Shown: piece after piece, positions 1-7,924 of the stretch | How positions within the stretch are numbered: position 1 is the stretch's first letter | Layout: every line of letters begins with the position of its first letter | Source: a virus | Virus record (IMG/VR): IMGVR_UViG_3300001419_000023 | Coordinates: 1 to 34,075 of that record | Direction: 5' to 3' (one strand) | DNA: 34,075 nucleotides | The notes under the pieces: model-generated | Seen by the model: only the letters and a program-made list of their open reading frames with translations | The model's database searches: none | What the model was told of the DNA's origin: nothing | Position numbers and translations under genes: made by a program

Positions 1-1613
1 CGCTCCCTCTTCAAGGAAACAGAGGCGAACCCGCCCACAGTGTTGTACGAATAGAGCGACCAAGCGCTCACATTGAGGGCGAACACACCCGCACTAGCGG
101 CACCGCCCCAAGTCGCGCCGACACCCGGCACCAGCCCGTGTATTAAGTATCTATATAAAAAGTCGCTACCAAACGCGGATGTTCCAGAACCGCTCACTCC
201 CGTACTCATCGGTATGCCTACTTGCGATTTTCTGTAATCGTTAGAGTTTATGTTTGTCGAAAAGTTGAGCACTTGATTTGCGCCATTTCCAAAGTATATG
301 CTCCCATTATTTGAGCCTATGATGCCCGTTAAATCAAGCAGGTCATAGAGGGACTCGTTTAGTACGTTTGTAGAGTTTAAAGTCTCTGGGTGTACGTTTT
401 CTTTGAGAATTCTAAAATATTTCGCAGAGTAAACGCCATCTGTTGCGACTATCTCTCGCTCCACGCCAGCCGTGAGCGTAAAGTTGTTTGCGTCTACTAC
501 TGTCGCCACCGTGTATGCCGCCGTGTTGTAAGTGCTTCCACTCACTGGAGCCGCTCCAAAGTAGATGACGTCATTTACCGATAGACCGTGAGCCGTGAGA
601 GCTACCGCAGTGCCACCGCTTGCGCAAGTTGCACCTGTTTTGGCTAAGTATGTGAGTCCTGTTACTATCTTGTACATATTCCCGTTCATATCTGCTATGC
701 CGCAGTTTTGCCCGTTATGTGTTGTCTTTGCGAAGTTGTTAGCACTTCCCGCTTGAGCTTGGTTTGAGTAGCCGCTTGAGATAAACTTCACACTTGTATC
801 GTTCACATCAGCTAGGGCGTTGTTGTTGCACCCTTTTGGCATATATGGCACTACATCGTTGTAGTCGCAGATAGCCACAGATGTTGAAGCCTGAGAGTGA
901 GCAAGCACTAAAATCTGTAACGCAACCCACTCAAAGATAGAAGGAGCTCGATACCCGCTTACTATACAAGCGTCAAGAAAGCCCGCATAGTTGTTGGCTA
1001 CGCCGTTGCCAACTTGCGATATAGGAGCGTTTGCGCTGTTTGTAGAAACTGGACGACCAAACTTTTGAGACACTAAACTGCCAGCCAAGTAACTAAGTAG
1101 AAATTTACTAAAAAAGAAACCATTAGGAGAGTCTCTAAAAGCTCTAAGCTCGACATATCCAGCAGTAGGCTCGTTTACTGTTGTGACGGTATTTACATCT
1201 ACTTTGTACCAAAATGGAGCTATGTAAGCGAACTCGCTCCCCTTTTCATCCATCACCGTTCCATAGTTTGGATGAGTGGCGTCTGTATGCCCCGTGAGCC
1301 TAACATAGCCAGCAGGCATATACTCGTCTGGCACGGGTGATTGACCATAGCCAAAAGTTCCAGCCACCCCCATATCTGGCTTGATAGTCGCCGTAACGCT
1401 ATCGTCCTCAAGAGCCTTGAGCAAATAAGCCACCTCTTTTGCACTTGAAGTCGAAGCAAGTGCTTCCACTTTTGTATTGATAGCTGCCATCACGTCTGTG
1501 GTAAGCTCTCCATTATCCTTAAGACTCTTTGCCAAATAGCTAATGTCTTCTAAACTTGTAGCGTTTGAAATAATCGCTAAAGCTCTATCTTTTAGTGTTT
1601 GTGTTGTACTCAT
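1..1613 (-). CDS. Tail tip/adhesin protein with C-type-lectin-like C-terminal domain (partial, continues left of window)
   Basis: The minus-strand frame is open from an ATG at 1613 (preceded by AAAGGA) to the window edge, 537 codons without a stop. Residues 1-80 are helical. An FGE/C-type-lectin-like domain follows, with GYRAPSIFEW near 220 and DMNGNMYKIV near 308, resembling the RLPTEAEWE and GNVWEW signatures. It is interrupted near 326-385 by a segment like the E1_FCCH repeat (AHGLSVNDVIYF). The last visible part, about residues 498-531, reads GATW..AASAGVFALNVSA and then NTVGGF, the pattern of DGR variable regions. Composition is strikingly GC-rich: 75 of the first 120 bases are G or C, against 39 of 120 at 1621-1740. 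That suggests recent acquisition from another replicon. Role inferred: receptor-binding tip at the end of the late operon. The lectin-like fold is fairly likely; the DGR role is inference. Confidence 0.75.
   Translation of the reverse strand, partial: MSTTQTLKDRALAIISNATSLEDISYLAKSLKDNGELTTDVMAAINTKVEALASTSSAKEVAYLLKALEDDSVTATIKPDMGVAGTFGYGQSPVPDEYMPAGYVRLTGHTDATHPNYGTVMDEKGSEFAYIAPFWYKVDVNTVTTVNEPTAGYVELRAFRDSPNGFFFSKFLLSYLAGSLVSQKFGRPVSTNSANAPISQVGNGVANNYAGFLDACIVSGYRAPSIFEWVALQILVLAHSQASTSVAICDYNDVVPYMPKGCNNNALADVNDTSVKFISSGYSNQAQAGSANNFAKTTHNGQNCGIADMNGNMYKIVTGLTYLAKTGATCASGGTAVALTAHGLSVNDVIYFGAAPVSGSTYNTAAYTVATVVDANNFTLTAGVEREIVATDGVYSAKYFRILKENVHPETLNSTNVLNESLYDLLDLTGIIGSNNGSIYFGNGANQVLNFSTNINSNDYRKSQVGIPMSTGVSGSGTSAFGSDFLYRYLIHGLVPGVGATWGGAASAGVFALNVSAWSLYSYNTVGGFASVSLKRE
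20..122 (-). other. Candidate DGR variable region (VR) in the tip gene
   Basis: This codes for the end of the lectin-like domain. The frame residues (W, GVFAL, NTVGGF) are those kept in DGR targets. The interspersed positions, which would be AAC/AAT-type codons in a template, read as GGC, GGT, GCC, GCT and similar. Excess of G/C at such sites is what adenine-directed mutagenesis produces. No template repeat or reverse transcriptase lies in the window, so the call depends on what lies left of base 1. Confidence 0.45.
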
Positions 1614-1625
1614 TTATTTTCCTTT

Positions 1626-2078
1626 TTAAAATTTGAAGCTGATGAAGTTTTCAATTGCTATTGCATCAAAAACACTTTTTGTAGCTGTACTTACTGGCTT
1701 ATTAGCATCGCTTGTGTTGTCTACATTACTTAATCCTACATCCCCTTTGGCTAGAGTAATTGCTCCAGTTTTACCAGCAACACTAGTTACAATATTAGTA
1801 TCATCTAGTAGTGCACTTACGTCCAGAGTAAATGTTGTAGTATCATCTCTAGTAAATGTAATAATACCGTTGTTAAGTACACCACTTGCTATAGATCTAG
1901 AGTCTTCATCTAAATATGCACTTAAATCTATACTTGTTACAGCGCCAGATTCATCAGTATATTTTAAAGCTCCACTATCTAATAGTAGACTTGTTACTGT
2001 TTCACTCTCTAGCTTTAAAGCTAATTCGTTTTCTCTTAGAGTTTTAAACTCTTGTCCTATTCTTTGTGCTAAATTCAT
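1626..2078 (-). CDS. Short tail-fibre module protein
   Basis: 150 residues. The C-terminal half carries the common fibre motif KGDVGLSNVDNTSDANKPVS (about residues 113-132), seen in many long tail fibres near the distal end. The N-terminus (NLAQRIGQEFKTLRE) is helical and could trimerise. The start overlaps the end of the upstream fibre gene by 4 bases (ATGA type), so the two are translationally coupled. Role inferred: one segment of a multi-protein fibre. It is much shorter than a normal fibre protein, and neighbouring genes carry other pieces usually found in one polypeptide. Confidence 0.75.
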   Translation of the reverse strand: MNLAQRIGQEFKTLRENELALKLESETVTSLLLDSGALKYTDESGAVTSIDLSAYLDEDSRSIASGVLNNGIITFTRDDTTTFTLDVSALLDDTNIVTSVAGKTGAITLAKGDVGLSNVDNTSDANKPVSTATKSVFDAIAIENFISFKF

Positions 2079-2665
2079 AGTAACCCTTCTTCAAAATCAT
2101 CAATGTTGCCCGTCTCAGTATCTAGTCCAGCTTCTATTGATACTATTCTATCAGATACTTCCTTAAACGTGTCTAAATCAGCAGGCGCAAGCCCAATAAT
2201 AGACTCTATTTTATCATCTATGTATGTCTCAATTTGTTGAGTTATACTTCCATACGCATATGTAAATCTTAATTTTTTACCATCATAGTCACCTAGACCG
2301 CTAATTAATGTAGATGTTACTATAATATCACTTAATCTAAGTTCTTGCATTATTACATCACCATCAACTATAAATAGGTCCCAAAGTACATTGTTAACAG
2401 GGACATTTGGAGGTACTACTTTACCGGCTGCTATAGTAAGTTCTACTGTTTCAAATGACATAGTTTCAGTAGAAGATTTAGAAATAAGTAACCATCTATT
2501 AAGTGATTCACTCCATCTATATGTAGCTACACCTGCACCAGCGTCTACATCTGCAATAGCATCGACTACGGTAACTACCATATTATCTACTTTAGGAGTA
2601 ATTGCATTACGTTCTGTAATATTATTTACAGTTTTATCAGCATTTTTATATAAAATTACTGCCAT
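2075..2665 (-). CDS. Tail-fibre module protein
   Basis: 196 residues from the ATG at 2665, chosen because AAAGGA lies 8-11 bases upstream and the longer frame to 2722 would run into the previous gene. Residues 12-60 resemble a fibre module that reads NNITERN...VVTVVDA..D...GAATYRW...W. Residues 159-170 (LAPADLDTFKEV) resemble the APEALDTLQEI module in the 397-residue fibre next door. The last residues (NIDDFEEGLL) match a C-terminal ISDFE-like ending shared with two other tail proteins of this block. Probably a structural fibre component. Confidence 0.75.
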   Translation of the reverse strand: MAVILYKNADKTVNNITERNAITPKVDNMVVTVVDAIADVDAGAGVATYRWSESLNRWLLISKSSTETMSFETVELTIAAGKVVPPNVPVNNVLWDLFIVDGDVIMQELRLSDIIVTSTLISGLGDYDGKKLRFTYAYGSITQQIETYIDDKIESIIGLAPADLDTFKEVSDRIVSIEAGLDTETGNIDDFEEGLL

Positions 2666-2678
2666 TTCTATTTTCCTT

Positions 2679-2963
2679 TCATTCCATGTATGATTCAAAG
2701 TCAGATATAGTACCAGCCTCACTAAATGTAAAACTATCCACTACACCTTTTAAATCATCTAAATTTATAGGTTGAGTTACATTTATGTAACCAACCTTAA
2801 CCTTATCTGTATCGGTATAATCATTTGTGGTTAGTGTTTTATTGTCAACTTTATCTACTTTAGTATCTAGTAATTGTGCGACTTCTAAAAAGGTATCTAC
2901 CTCTATAGGAGCATCTTTTACAACATTCCCTAGGACTATATCTGAGTTTCTTTTTACTACCAT
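2679..2963 (-). CDS. Small tail-fibre module protein
   Basis: 94 residues. The central part (TKVDKVDNKTLTTNDYTDTD, about 34-53) is the well-known fibre motif usually written VDKVxGKxLSTNDYT. It ends in GTISDFESYME, the shared C-terminal DFE ending. It lies in the leftward late operon, 14 bases before the next start. It appears to be a single-motif fibre segment made as a separate protein. Confidence 0.7.
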   Translation of the reverse strand: MVVKRNSDIVLGNVVKDAPIEVDTFLEVAQLLDTKVDKVDNKTLTTNDYTDTDKVKVGYINVTQPINLDDLKGVVDSFTFSEAGTISDFESYME

Positions 2964-3006
2964 AATTACCCTTATATAACCAGCGGTACCCCGCTAGTTA
3001 CTATTG

Positions 3007-4200
3007 TTACGCTACTGGAACGTAAGCGTATTGAATCATTACAGATTTATCGTCAAACTCACCAGTTGTATTTGGATGTAATTGAAATTCTTTTCCACCA
3101 GCTGTAGCTGTTACAGTAACTGGAATATCATAAGATACAAAGTTAGCATCTGTATGTCTTACTGTAGCAAAGTTGAAAACTACTCCATTTTTAGGTGCAT
3201 TCGCAAGTACGATTTTATCAGAACTTACTGTTATTATTTCTGAAACAAAAATAGCTCCACCTAGTCTGATAGCTTCGTCAGTTTCAGCAATTGAATATGT
3301 ATCAGCGTCTAAAGCAGCGATAGCGTCAGCATTAGCTTCTTCAGCAGCAACAGCTCTTGTATTTTCAGCAGTAACTGCAGCAATTCTAGCGTTAGTTTCA
3401 ACTAAGATAGCAGCATCTCTATCAATTACTTCTTGAGCAATAGCATCTGTTAAAGCAGTAGAAGCATTAGTAGCATTTGTAGCGATTGTAGAATCAAGTT
3501 CGCCTAATTTAGTTTCAACTTCAGCAAGTGTATCAAATGCTTCAGATACTTCACCTTTAATTTCTTCTTTAGCAGCAGTAATATTTGTACTAACTAATGT
3601 TCTTAGTGTTCCATCTAAATCTGGGTCATTTGCTAATGAAGCAGCAATTTCTTGTAATGTATCAAGTGCTTCTGGAGCTGCACCAACAACATCAGCAATA
3701 GCTTTTCTAAATGATCCATCAACTGTAGAATCGCTATTAATAACAGCAACTAAATCCTCTAAAGTTTGGAAATCTCCAGCTTCAAAAGCAGAAAGAATTG
3801 AATCAGCATAAGCTTTAGCATCAGATTCAGCTTTAGCAATTGAACCAACAACTGTATCGTCACCTTCAACAATGTCTAATCTAGCATCAAGTGCTTCATC
3901 AGCAGCGATTCTAGCAGCTTCTTCTGAATCAATAGCGTCATTTAAGCTAGTTGATTGAGATGAAACAGAGCTAACTACTTCATTAATAGCACCAACTAAA
4001 GAACCTTTTTCAGTTGTACTTAATGTTGTTAAATCACCATCAGCAGCAATTCTAGAAGATTCTTCAGCAGAAACTAAACCTTCAACTCTTGTAATCTCAG
4101 AAGCTCTTGTTGTTGCTTCACTTGCATCAGCATTTTGAAGAGCTAATAAGTCGCTATTCAAACCGTATATCGTATTTTTATGTCTTTGTAAAACAGCCAT
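3007..4200 (-). CDS. Tail fibre protein, coiled-coil rich
   Basis: 397 residues. Residues 1-110 are alanine/glutamate-rich helices with repeated (S/A)EEAxRIAAD units, typical of trimeric coiled coils. Residues 173-190 (GAAPEALDTLQEIAASLA) are a widespread fibre module. More coiled coil with repeated IAxxxAxxTRAVAAEEAN follows to about 300. The last 80 residues are beta-rich and end QYAYVPVA, probably a folded tip. Strong ribosome site in GGAGAAAACACATG. Acts in the virion tail. The receptor-binding fold of the C-terminus is not recognised. Confidence 0.8.
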   Translation of the reverse strand: MAVLQRHKNTIYGLNSDLLALQNADASEATTRASEITRVEGLVSAEESSRIAADGDLTTLSTTEKGSLVGAINEVVSSVSSQSTSLNDAIDSEEAARIAADEALDARLDIVEGDDTVVGSIAKAESDAKAYADSILSAFEAGDFQTLEDLVAVINSDSTVDGSFRKAIADVVGAAPEALDTLQEIAASLANDPDLDGTLRTLVSTNITAAKEEIKGEVSEAFDTLAEVETKLGELDSTIATNATNASTALTDAIAQEVIDRDAAILVETNARIAAVTAENTRAVAAEEANADAIAALDADTYSIAETDEAIRLGGAIFVSEIITVSSDKIVLANAPKNGVVFNFATVRHTDANFVSYDIPVTVTATAGGKEFQLHPNTTGEFDDKSVMIQYAYVPVA

Positions 4201-4227
4201 GTGTTTTCTCCTGTAAGGCTAATTTAT

Positions 4228-4440
4228 CTATTTAGATTTAGAGGTTAAGGCAGCTAATAATTTAACTACTTTTCGTACTTCTTTAAGCACGTGTTTATCT
4301 GTTTCTTGATACTCTTTTAAGCTTTCGCTATACTCTAGTGACGACATATCCACATATACAGCATTATTAACAATAGTAAAATCATAGTTTTTAACAACTT
4401 TTAGCCATGCTATAAAATAGTGGTCATTTAACTTTATCAT
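4228..4440 (-). CDS. Small protein of unknown function in tail block
   Basis: 70 residues, preceded by AAAGAG. Contains one hydrophobic/aromatic N-terminal stretch (DHYFIAWLKVV) and a lysine-rich C-terminal helix. It lies tightly between fibre genes (4 bases after the upstream stop), so it is probably co-expressed with them. It could be an assembly chaperone or minor tail part. Family not recognised. Confidence 0.55.
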   Translation of the reverse strand: MIKLNDHYFIAWLKVVKNYDFTIVNNAVYVDMSSLEYSESLKEYQETDKHVLKEVRKVVKLLAALTSKSK

Positions 4441-4444
4441 TATG

Positions 4445-4753
4445 CTACTCTTTATATGTAAGATATGAGATTATACAGTACATACCCTTAATATTGTCTG
4501 AATCTTCAAATATGGCATAAGTGCCATCTGTATGGACTGTTACTTCTTTTTGTATAATATTTGACGTAGGCGATTCAAAAATCATAGCCATATTCCATAT
4601 TATATCACCAACTACAACACTAGGTAGCAGTGCTCTATTATTGTCATCTATTAATAGCTTGGATGTTGTATACAGGTATGAATTCTCAACACTGTTTACA
4701 CCAGATAGTACTTGTTTACTGTCTTCTTGTATGAGTTGTCTTATTCTGCTCAT
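4445..4753 (-). CDS. Small tail-block protein of unknown function
   Basis: 102 residues. Helical N-terminus (SRIRQLIQEDSKQVLSGVNS) and a beta-rich remainder with aromatic residues. It lies between the 683-residue fibre gene (23 bases upstream) and the 70-residue protein, in the same leftward operon. The size and the helix-then-beta layout would suit a fibre attachment or capping protein, but no family motif is visible. Confidence 0.6.
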   Translation of the reverse strand: MSRIRQLIQEDSKQVLSGVNSVENSYLYTTSKLLIDDNNRALLPSVVVGDIIWNMAMIFESPTSNIIQKEVTVHTDGTYAIFEDSDNIKGMYCIISYLTYKE

Positions 4754-4776
4754 TTAGTGGTTACTCTCTTTATTTA

Positions 4777-6828
4777 TTAAATTAGGGCCTGCTCAAAATC
4801 TGAAATGGTTCCTATTACTGTATCTGTAGAAAAATTAGCGGCACTCATTAGTATGCTACTGAATCCTCTAAATTCATATCCTGTATCACTACAAGTCACC
4901 TCCACACGTATATCCTTAGGCTCCTCTATTGTTAATAAAGTACTCATAGGATAACTTTCAGTGTTACCACTAGCCAGTATTACATTCTGTACTTGAGTAA
5001 GTACTACGTTATTAGTAACATTATCTATTAGGTTAAATGTAACCGTTCGAGGAGCGCTGACATTAGACTTTATTTCGATAGTAGATAGAAATGTGTACGT
5101 AGTTGGTTGATATAATTTGAATAAGTTATTTGTAGCGTCAATCTCAAAAACATTAGTATTTGTGCTATCTAGTGTAACGGCAAAGTCTAACACACCTGTA
5201 AGCGGATATTTTGGAATACTATTAAATACTGGAGTAGCAGCGTTAGCAACTTGTCCCTCAGCAGTAGCCAATGAAAGCAGCGCCACCGTGTTAGCGTCAA
5301 TAGCCGCTTGAAGCATGGAAGTGCGTACATCTACTTCTGATTTGCTGTACATATTAAACAATGCGTCCTGAAGATCCTCATCTGTAATAGCATCAGTAAT
5401 ATTAAACTTATTCCAAGTGCGGACTGTCAAAATATCGCCGGTTACATCTATAGGCATAGTTAATGTTAATGTATCACCATCCGATAGGTACCAGTCTGCT
5501 TGGCTTAACAACCGTCCGTTGTAAAATACCTCTACCGCATCAGGGTCTGTGTAGTTAAATCCGAAATTTACTTGGCCTATAGTACCTATCAGCTCAAGTT
5601 CAATAAAAGCAGTAGCATTGTTTGTGTTAAGTAAAGCGTTTATATTATCCGCAATTAAAGTAATATTTAAGTTATTATCACTAACTGTTGATACAGCACT
5701 AGAAATACCCGCCACAGTAGTAACATCTGATATATCATCAGACACCGTTGCTATATCTAAAATTGAAGTTGCTGCTGTTATTATAGAAGCGCTATTTGTA
5801 GCCGCAGTGGTAATATCCTCAGTGATAGCTGAAAGAGTGCCAATATTCGTAACGTTATCTGCAACGACAATTACATCAGAAATATCATTAGCAACTATAC
5901 CAACATTATCAACATTAGAACTAACTGTCGTGACAGCATCAATATTTGAAGAGACGGTATCTACGTTTGCAATAGAGGTAGCCACGGTGTCAATATTATC
6001 TAGATCGGAGGCTACTAGATCTATATTTACTTTATCTGAGTATACGCTATTAATTATACTTAGGTCAGCATAGAGACTATCAATAGCAACTTTAGAAGCG
6101 TACAGTGAATCTAATGTTATCTTATCTGCGTAGATACTGTCTAATGTATTTTTATCTGCGTACAGTGAAGATAGTTTTTCGATATTATTTGCAAGTGTAT
6201 TTACGCCTATTATACTATTTGCAACTTCATCTACATTTACTATGTTTGTTGCTACAGTATCCACAACTGAAAGGTTGGCACTTACAATGTTTACATCATC
6301 TATACTTAGTCCAACAGCATTGACATCGTTAATGCTTGCTGCAACCGTAGATATACCTAATATATTATCAGAAGTAATAGTAACAGCTTCGATATTATTG
6401 GATACTGTATCTATGTCAGATCGTGTAGCCTCAAGGTCATTAGCTACTACTTCAATTTCTGATATCAACTCTGTGAGGTCACTGGCTACAACAATAATTT
6501 CTTCTATATTATCAGCAACAGTAATAATACTAGAGGTATTAGTTGTAACTGTTTCTATCTTGTCTAAGTTAGTAACTACTGTATAAATCTCTGGAACTAC
6601 GTTACTAACGGCTCTAATATCTGCAATATTATCCGTAAGTATAGAAAACCCACTTAAAGGATTGTCTAGTTCTGTAGAAACTTCCGTAATAATTGGTAAG
6701 CCATCAGCTACTTCTTGAATAATAGGCATATGTTGAGCAACATCTTTAACAATATCATATTTACTATCAATTACTCTATTTACTGCTAAGTCACCTATGT
6801 TACTTAGAGATGTTGCTCTTCTTGGCAT
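4777..6828 (-). CDS. Large tail fibre/appendage protein with tandem 10-14 residue repeats
   Basis: 683 residues. Residues 1-60 (MPRRATSLSNIGDLAVNRVI...) look like the virion-attachment end. Residues 60-390 are tandem short repeats of the form (A/S)xNIxxVxTVA, with a variant block SLYADKxTLDSIYADK near 215-270. Such repeats form long trimeric shafts in podovirus fibres. Residues 425-470 contain DAVEVFYNGRLLSQADWYLS, a known T7-fibre-like/tail module. The C-terminal beta domain ends IGTISDFEQALI, the shared ending. The stop region touches the start of the preceding gene (1-base overlap at 6828). Probably the main side fibre, in the gene position of N4 gp65-66. Confidence 0.8.
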   Translation of the reverse strand: MPRRATSLSNIGDLAVNRVIDSKYDIVKDVAQHMPIIQEVADGLPIITEVSTELDNPLSGFSILTDNIADIRAVSNVVPEIYTVVTNLDKIETVTTNTSSIITVADNIEEIIVVASDLTELISEIEVVANDLEATRSDIDTVSNNIEAVTITSDNILGISTVAASINDVNAVGLSIDDVNIVSANLSVVDTVATNIVNVDEVANSIIGVNTLANNIEKLSSLYADKNTLDSIYADKITLDSLYASKVAIDSLYADLSIINSVYSDKVNIDLVASDLDNIDTVATSIANVDTVSSNIDAVTTVSSNVDNVGIVANDISDVIVVADNVTNIGTLSAITEDITTAATNSASIITAATSILDIATVSDDISDVTTVAGISSAVSTVSDNNLNITLIADNINALLNTNNATAFIELELIGTIGQVNFGFNYTDPDAVEVFYNGRLLSQADWYLSDGDTLTLTMPIDVTGDILTVRTWNKFNITDAITDEDLQDALFNMYSKSEVDVRTSMLQAAIDANTVALLSLATAEGQVANAATPVFNSIPKYPLTGVLDFAVTLDSTNTNVFEIDATNNLFKLYQPTTYTFLSTIEIKSNVSAPRTVTFNLIDNVTNNVVLTQVQNVILASGNTESYPMSTLLTIEEPKDIRVEVTCSDTGYEFRGFSSILMSAANFSTDTVIGTISDFEQALI

Positions 6829-7469
6829 TACACATATCCTCTATCTGTTATTCTGTAGTCCATGTTCATGTTGTCATTTGTGAACATTCCCTCAGTTTTT
6901 ACTTTTTTACAGCTTGCGTCAAATCTCATATAGTGGGTATTGCTTTCAGCTTGGATTGATCCGTCCATTGCTCCGTGAGCTCTGTATCCTATGTAGTGGA
7001 GCAAAGGTTCTATTAGTTGAGCAGGAATTTTTATATTTTCTGCCTCATAATTTCCAGCTTCATCGTACACTACTTTCTGACTTGAGTCTGGGCTTGCTGC
7101 GTATATTAAGCTCACGTAAGCTCCATCTACTGCAATTGGTATTTGGATTTGGCTCCATCCGACTGTGTTTATACTTAATGGATTATCTTCATTGTTTATT
7201 TCTAACTCATTTGTGTATGCTGTAGGCATATTTTCAGGAACTTCTCCATATGCACTAACTATCCACATACAGTCACTAGGTAAGTCGTATATTTCTTGAG
7301 AATCTACTAATTCTATCAAATGTTCTTTTATGCTTAATGGGAATCTTTTATACAGCTCTATTAGTCCTAGGTTGATGTACGATACGATAGCTCTATTTTC
7401 TTCAGTGCCTAGTTTTAGGTTACGTAGTTCACCGAATTTTGCCATGTCTATTACTTCACCTACGGTCAT
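6828..7469 (-). CDS. Probable head-tail adaptor or tail tube structural protein
   Basis: 213 residues. The first 100 residues (LGTEENRAIVSYINLGLIEL, YKRFPL, YDLPSDCMWIVSAYGE) resemble phage adaptor/joining proteins that begin with a helix-rich part followed by beta strands. The C-terminal part has a helix RFDASCKKVK, a common ending of gp11-type adaptors. It lies between TerL and the fibre genes, as in N4-like phages. A perfect TATAAT sits 30 bases upstream on its strand, so it may have its own promoter. Adaptor assignment is from layout and general look only. Confidence 0.6.
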   Translation of the reverse strand: MTVGEVIDMAKFGELRNLKLGTEENRAIVSYINLGLIELYKRFPLSIKEHLIELVDSQEIYDLPSDCMWIVSAYGEVPENMPTAYTNELEINNEDNPLSINTVGWSQIQIPIAVDGAYVSLIYAASPDSSQKVVYDEAGNYEAENIKIPAQLIEPLLHYIGYRAHGAMDGSIQAESNTHYMRFDASCKKVKTEGMFTNDNMNMDYRITDRGYV

Positions 7470-7498
7470 AGTGCACTTTCCTCATTTAATTTTGCTAT

Positions 7499-7504
7499 AT
7501 TATA
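7499..7504 (-). promoter_or_regulatory. Candidate -10 box upstream of adaptor gene
   Basis: Minus strand TATAAT, 30 bases before the ATG at 7469, in a 62-base AT-rich gap that is the widest within the leftward tail block. No consensus -35. Confidence 0.45.
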
Positions 7505-7531
7505 CTCATTTTTTTCTTAATTTTAACTTTC

Positions 7532-7924
7532 TCATATTAGCTCTTTGAGCCATTCCCTTTTCTGGAGCATATTTTTACATCCGGCTAATCTTTTTTTAGG
7601 AGTATACTTTATATTCTCCAGCCCGTTTAGCAAATCTTCCACTTTATCGCATGCTCTTTTGGTAGGTTCTTCATTGAACTCCCATATCTCAGCATATAGT
7701 CCAAGTTCTCCCCATATTCGGTTTATAGCGTGTAGTCCATCGCTAATGGATTCAGTAGCAAGCATCATTACTATTCCTGTGCCTTTGTCATCTTTGTACA
7801 TTTCATACATTGCTACATGCTTTTCACCCTCTTTATTGGAGGGTTCTATTAACTCTATTGCAAGGTTATCCAACTCTTCTTCTGTATATGCCCACTCTGG
7901 CAATCTATCAATTTCCTCTACCAT
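7532..7924 (-). CDS. Protein of unknown function downstream of TerL
   Basis: 130 residues, acidic in the N-terminal half with a basic C-terminus (KKRLAGCKNMLQKREWLKEL). Its ATG overlaps the TerL stop by one base, so the two are translationally coupled, suggesting a packaging or assembly role. No recognisable family. A conserved small gene at this position is usual in N4-like phages. Confidence 0.65.
   Translation of the reverse strand: MVEEIDRLPEWAYTEEELDNLAIELIEPSNKEGEKHVAMYEMYKDDKGTGIVMMLATESISDGLHAINRIWGELGLYAEIWEFNEEPTKRACDKVEDLLNGLENIKYTPKKRLAGCKNMLQKREWLKELI

Noticed and set aside
1-1613. Reverse transcriptase or template repeat of the suspected DGR
   Set aside because: Searched by eye on both strands; no RT-like frame and no adenine-rich copy of the variable region was seen in the window.
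1633-2166. Long plus-strand frame opposite the fibre genes
   Set aside because: It is antisense to clear fibre modules, Val/Leu/Ser-rich, with no ribosome site; reverse reading of Asp/Thr-rich codons gives such frames. The same holds for plus frames at 5618-6073 and 6242-6586.
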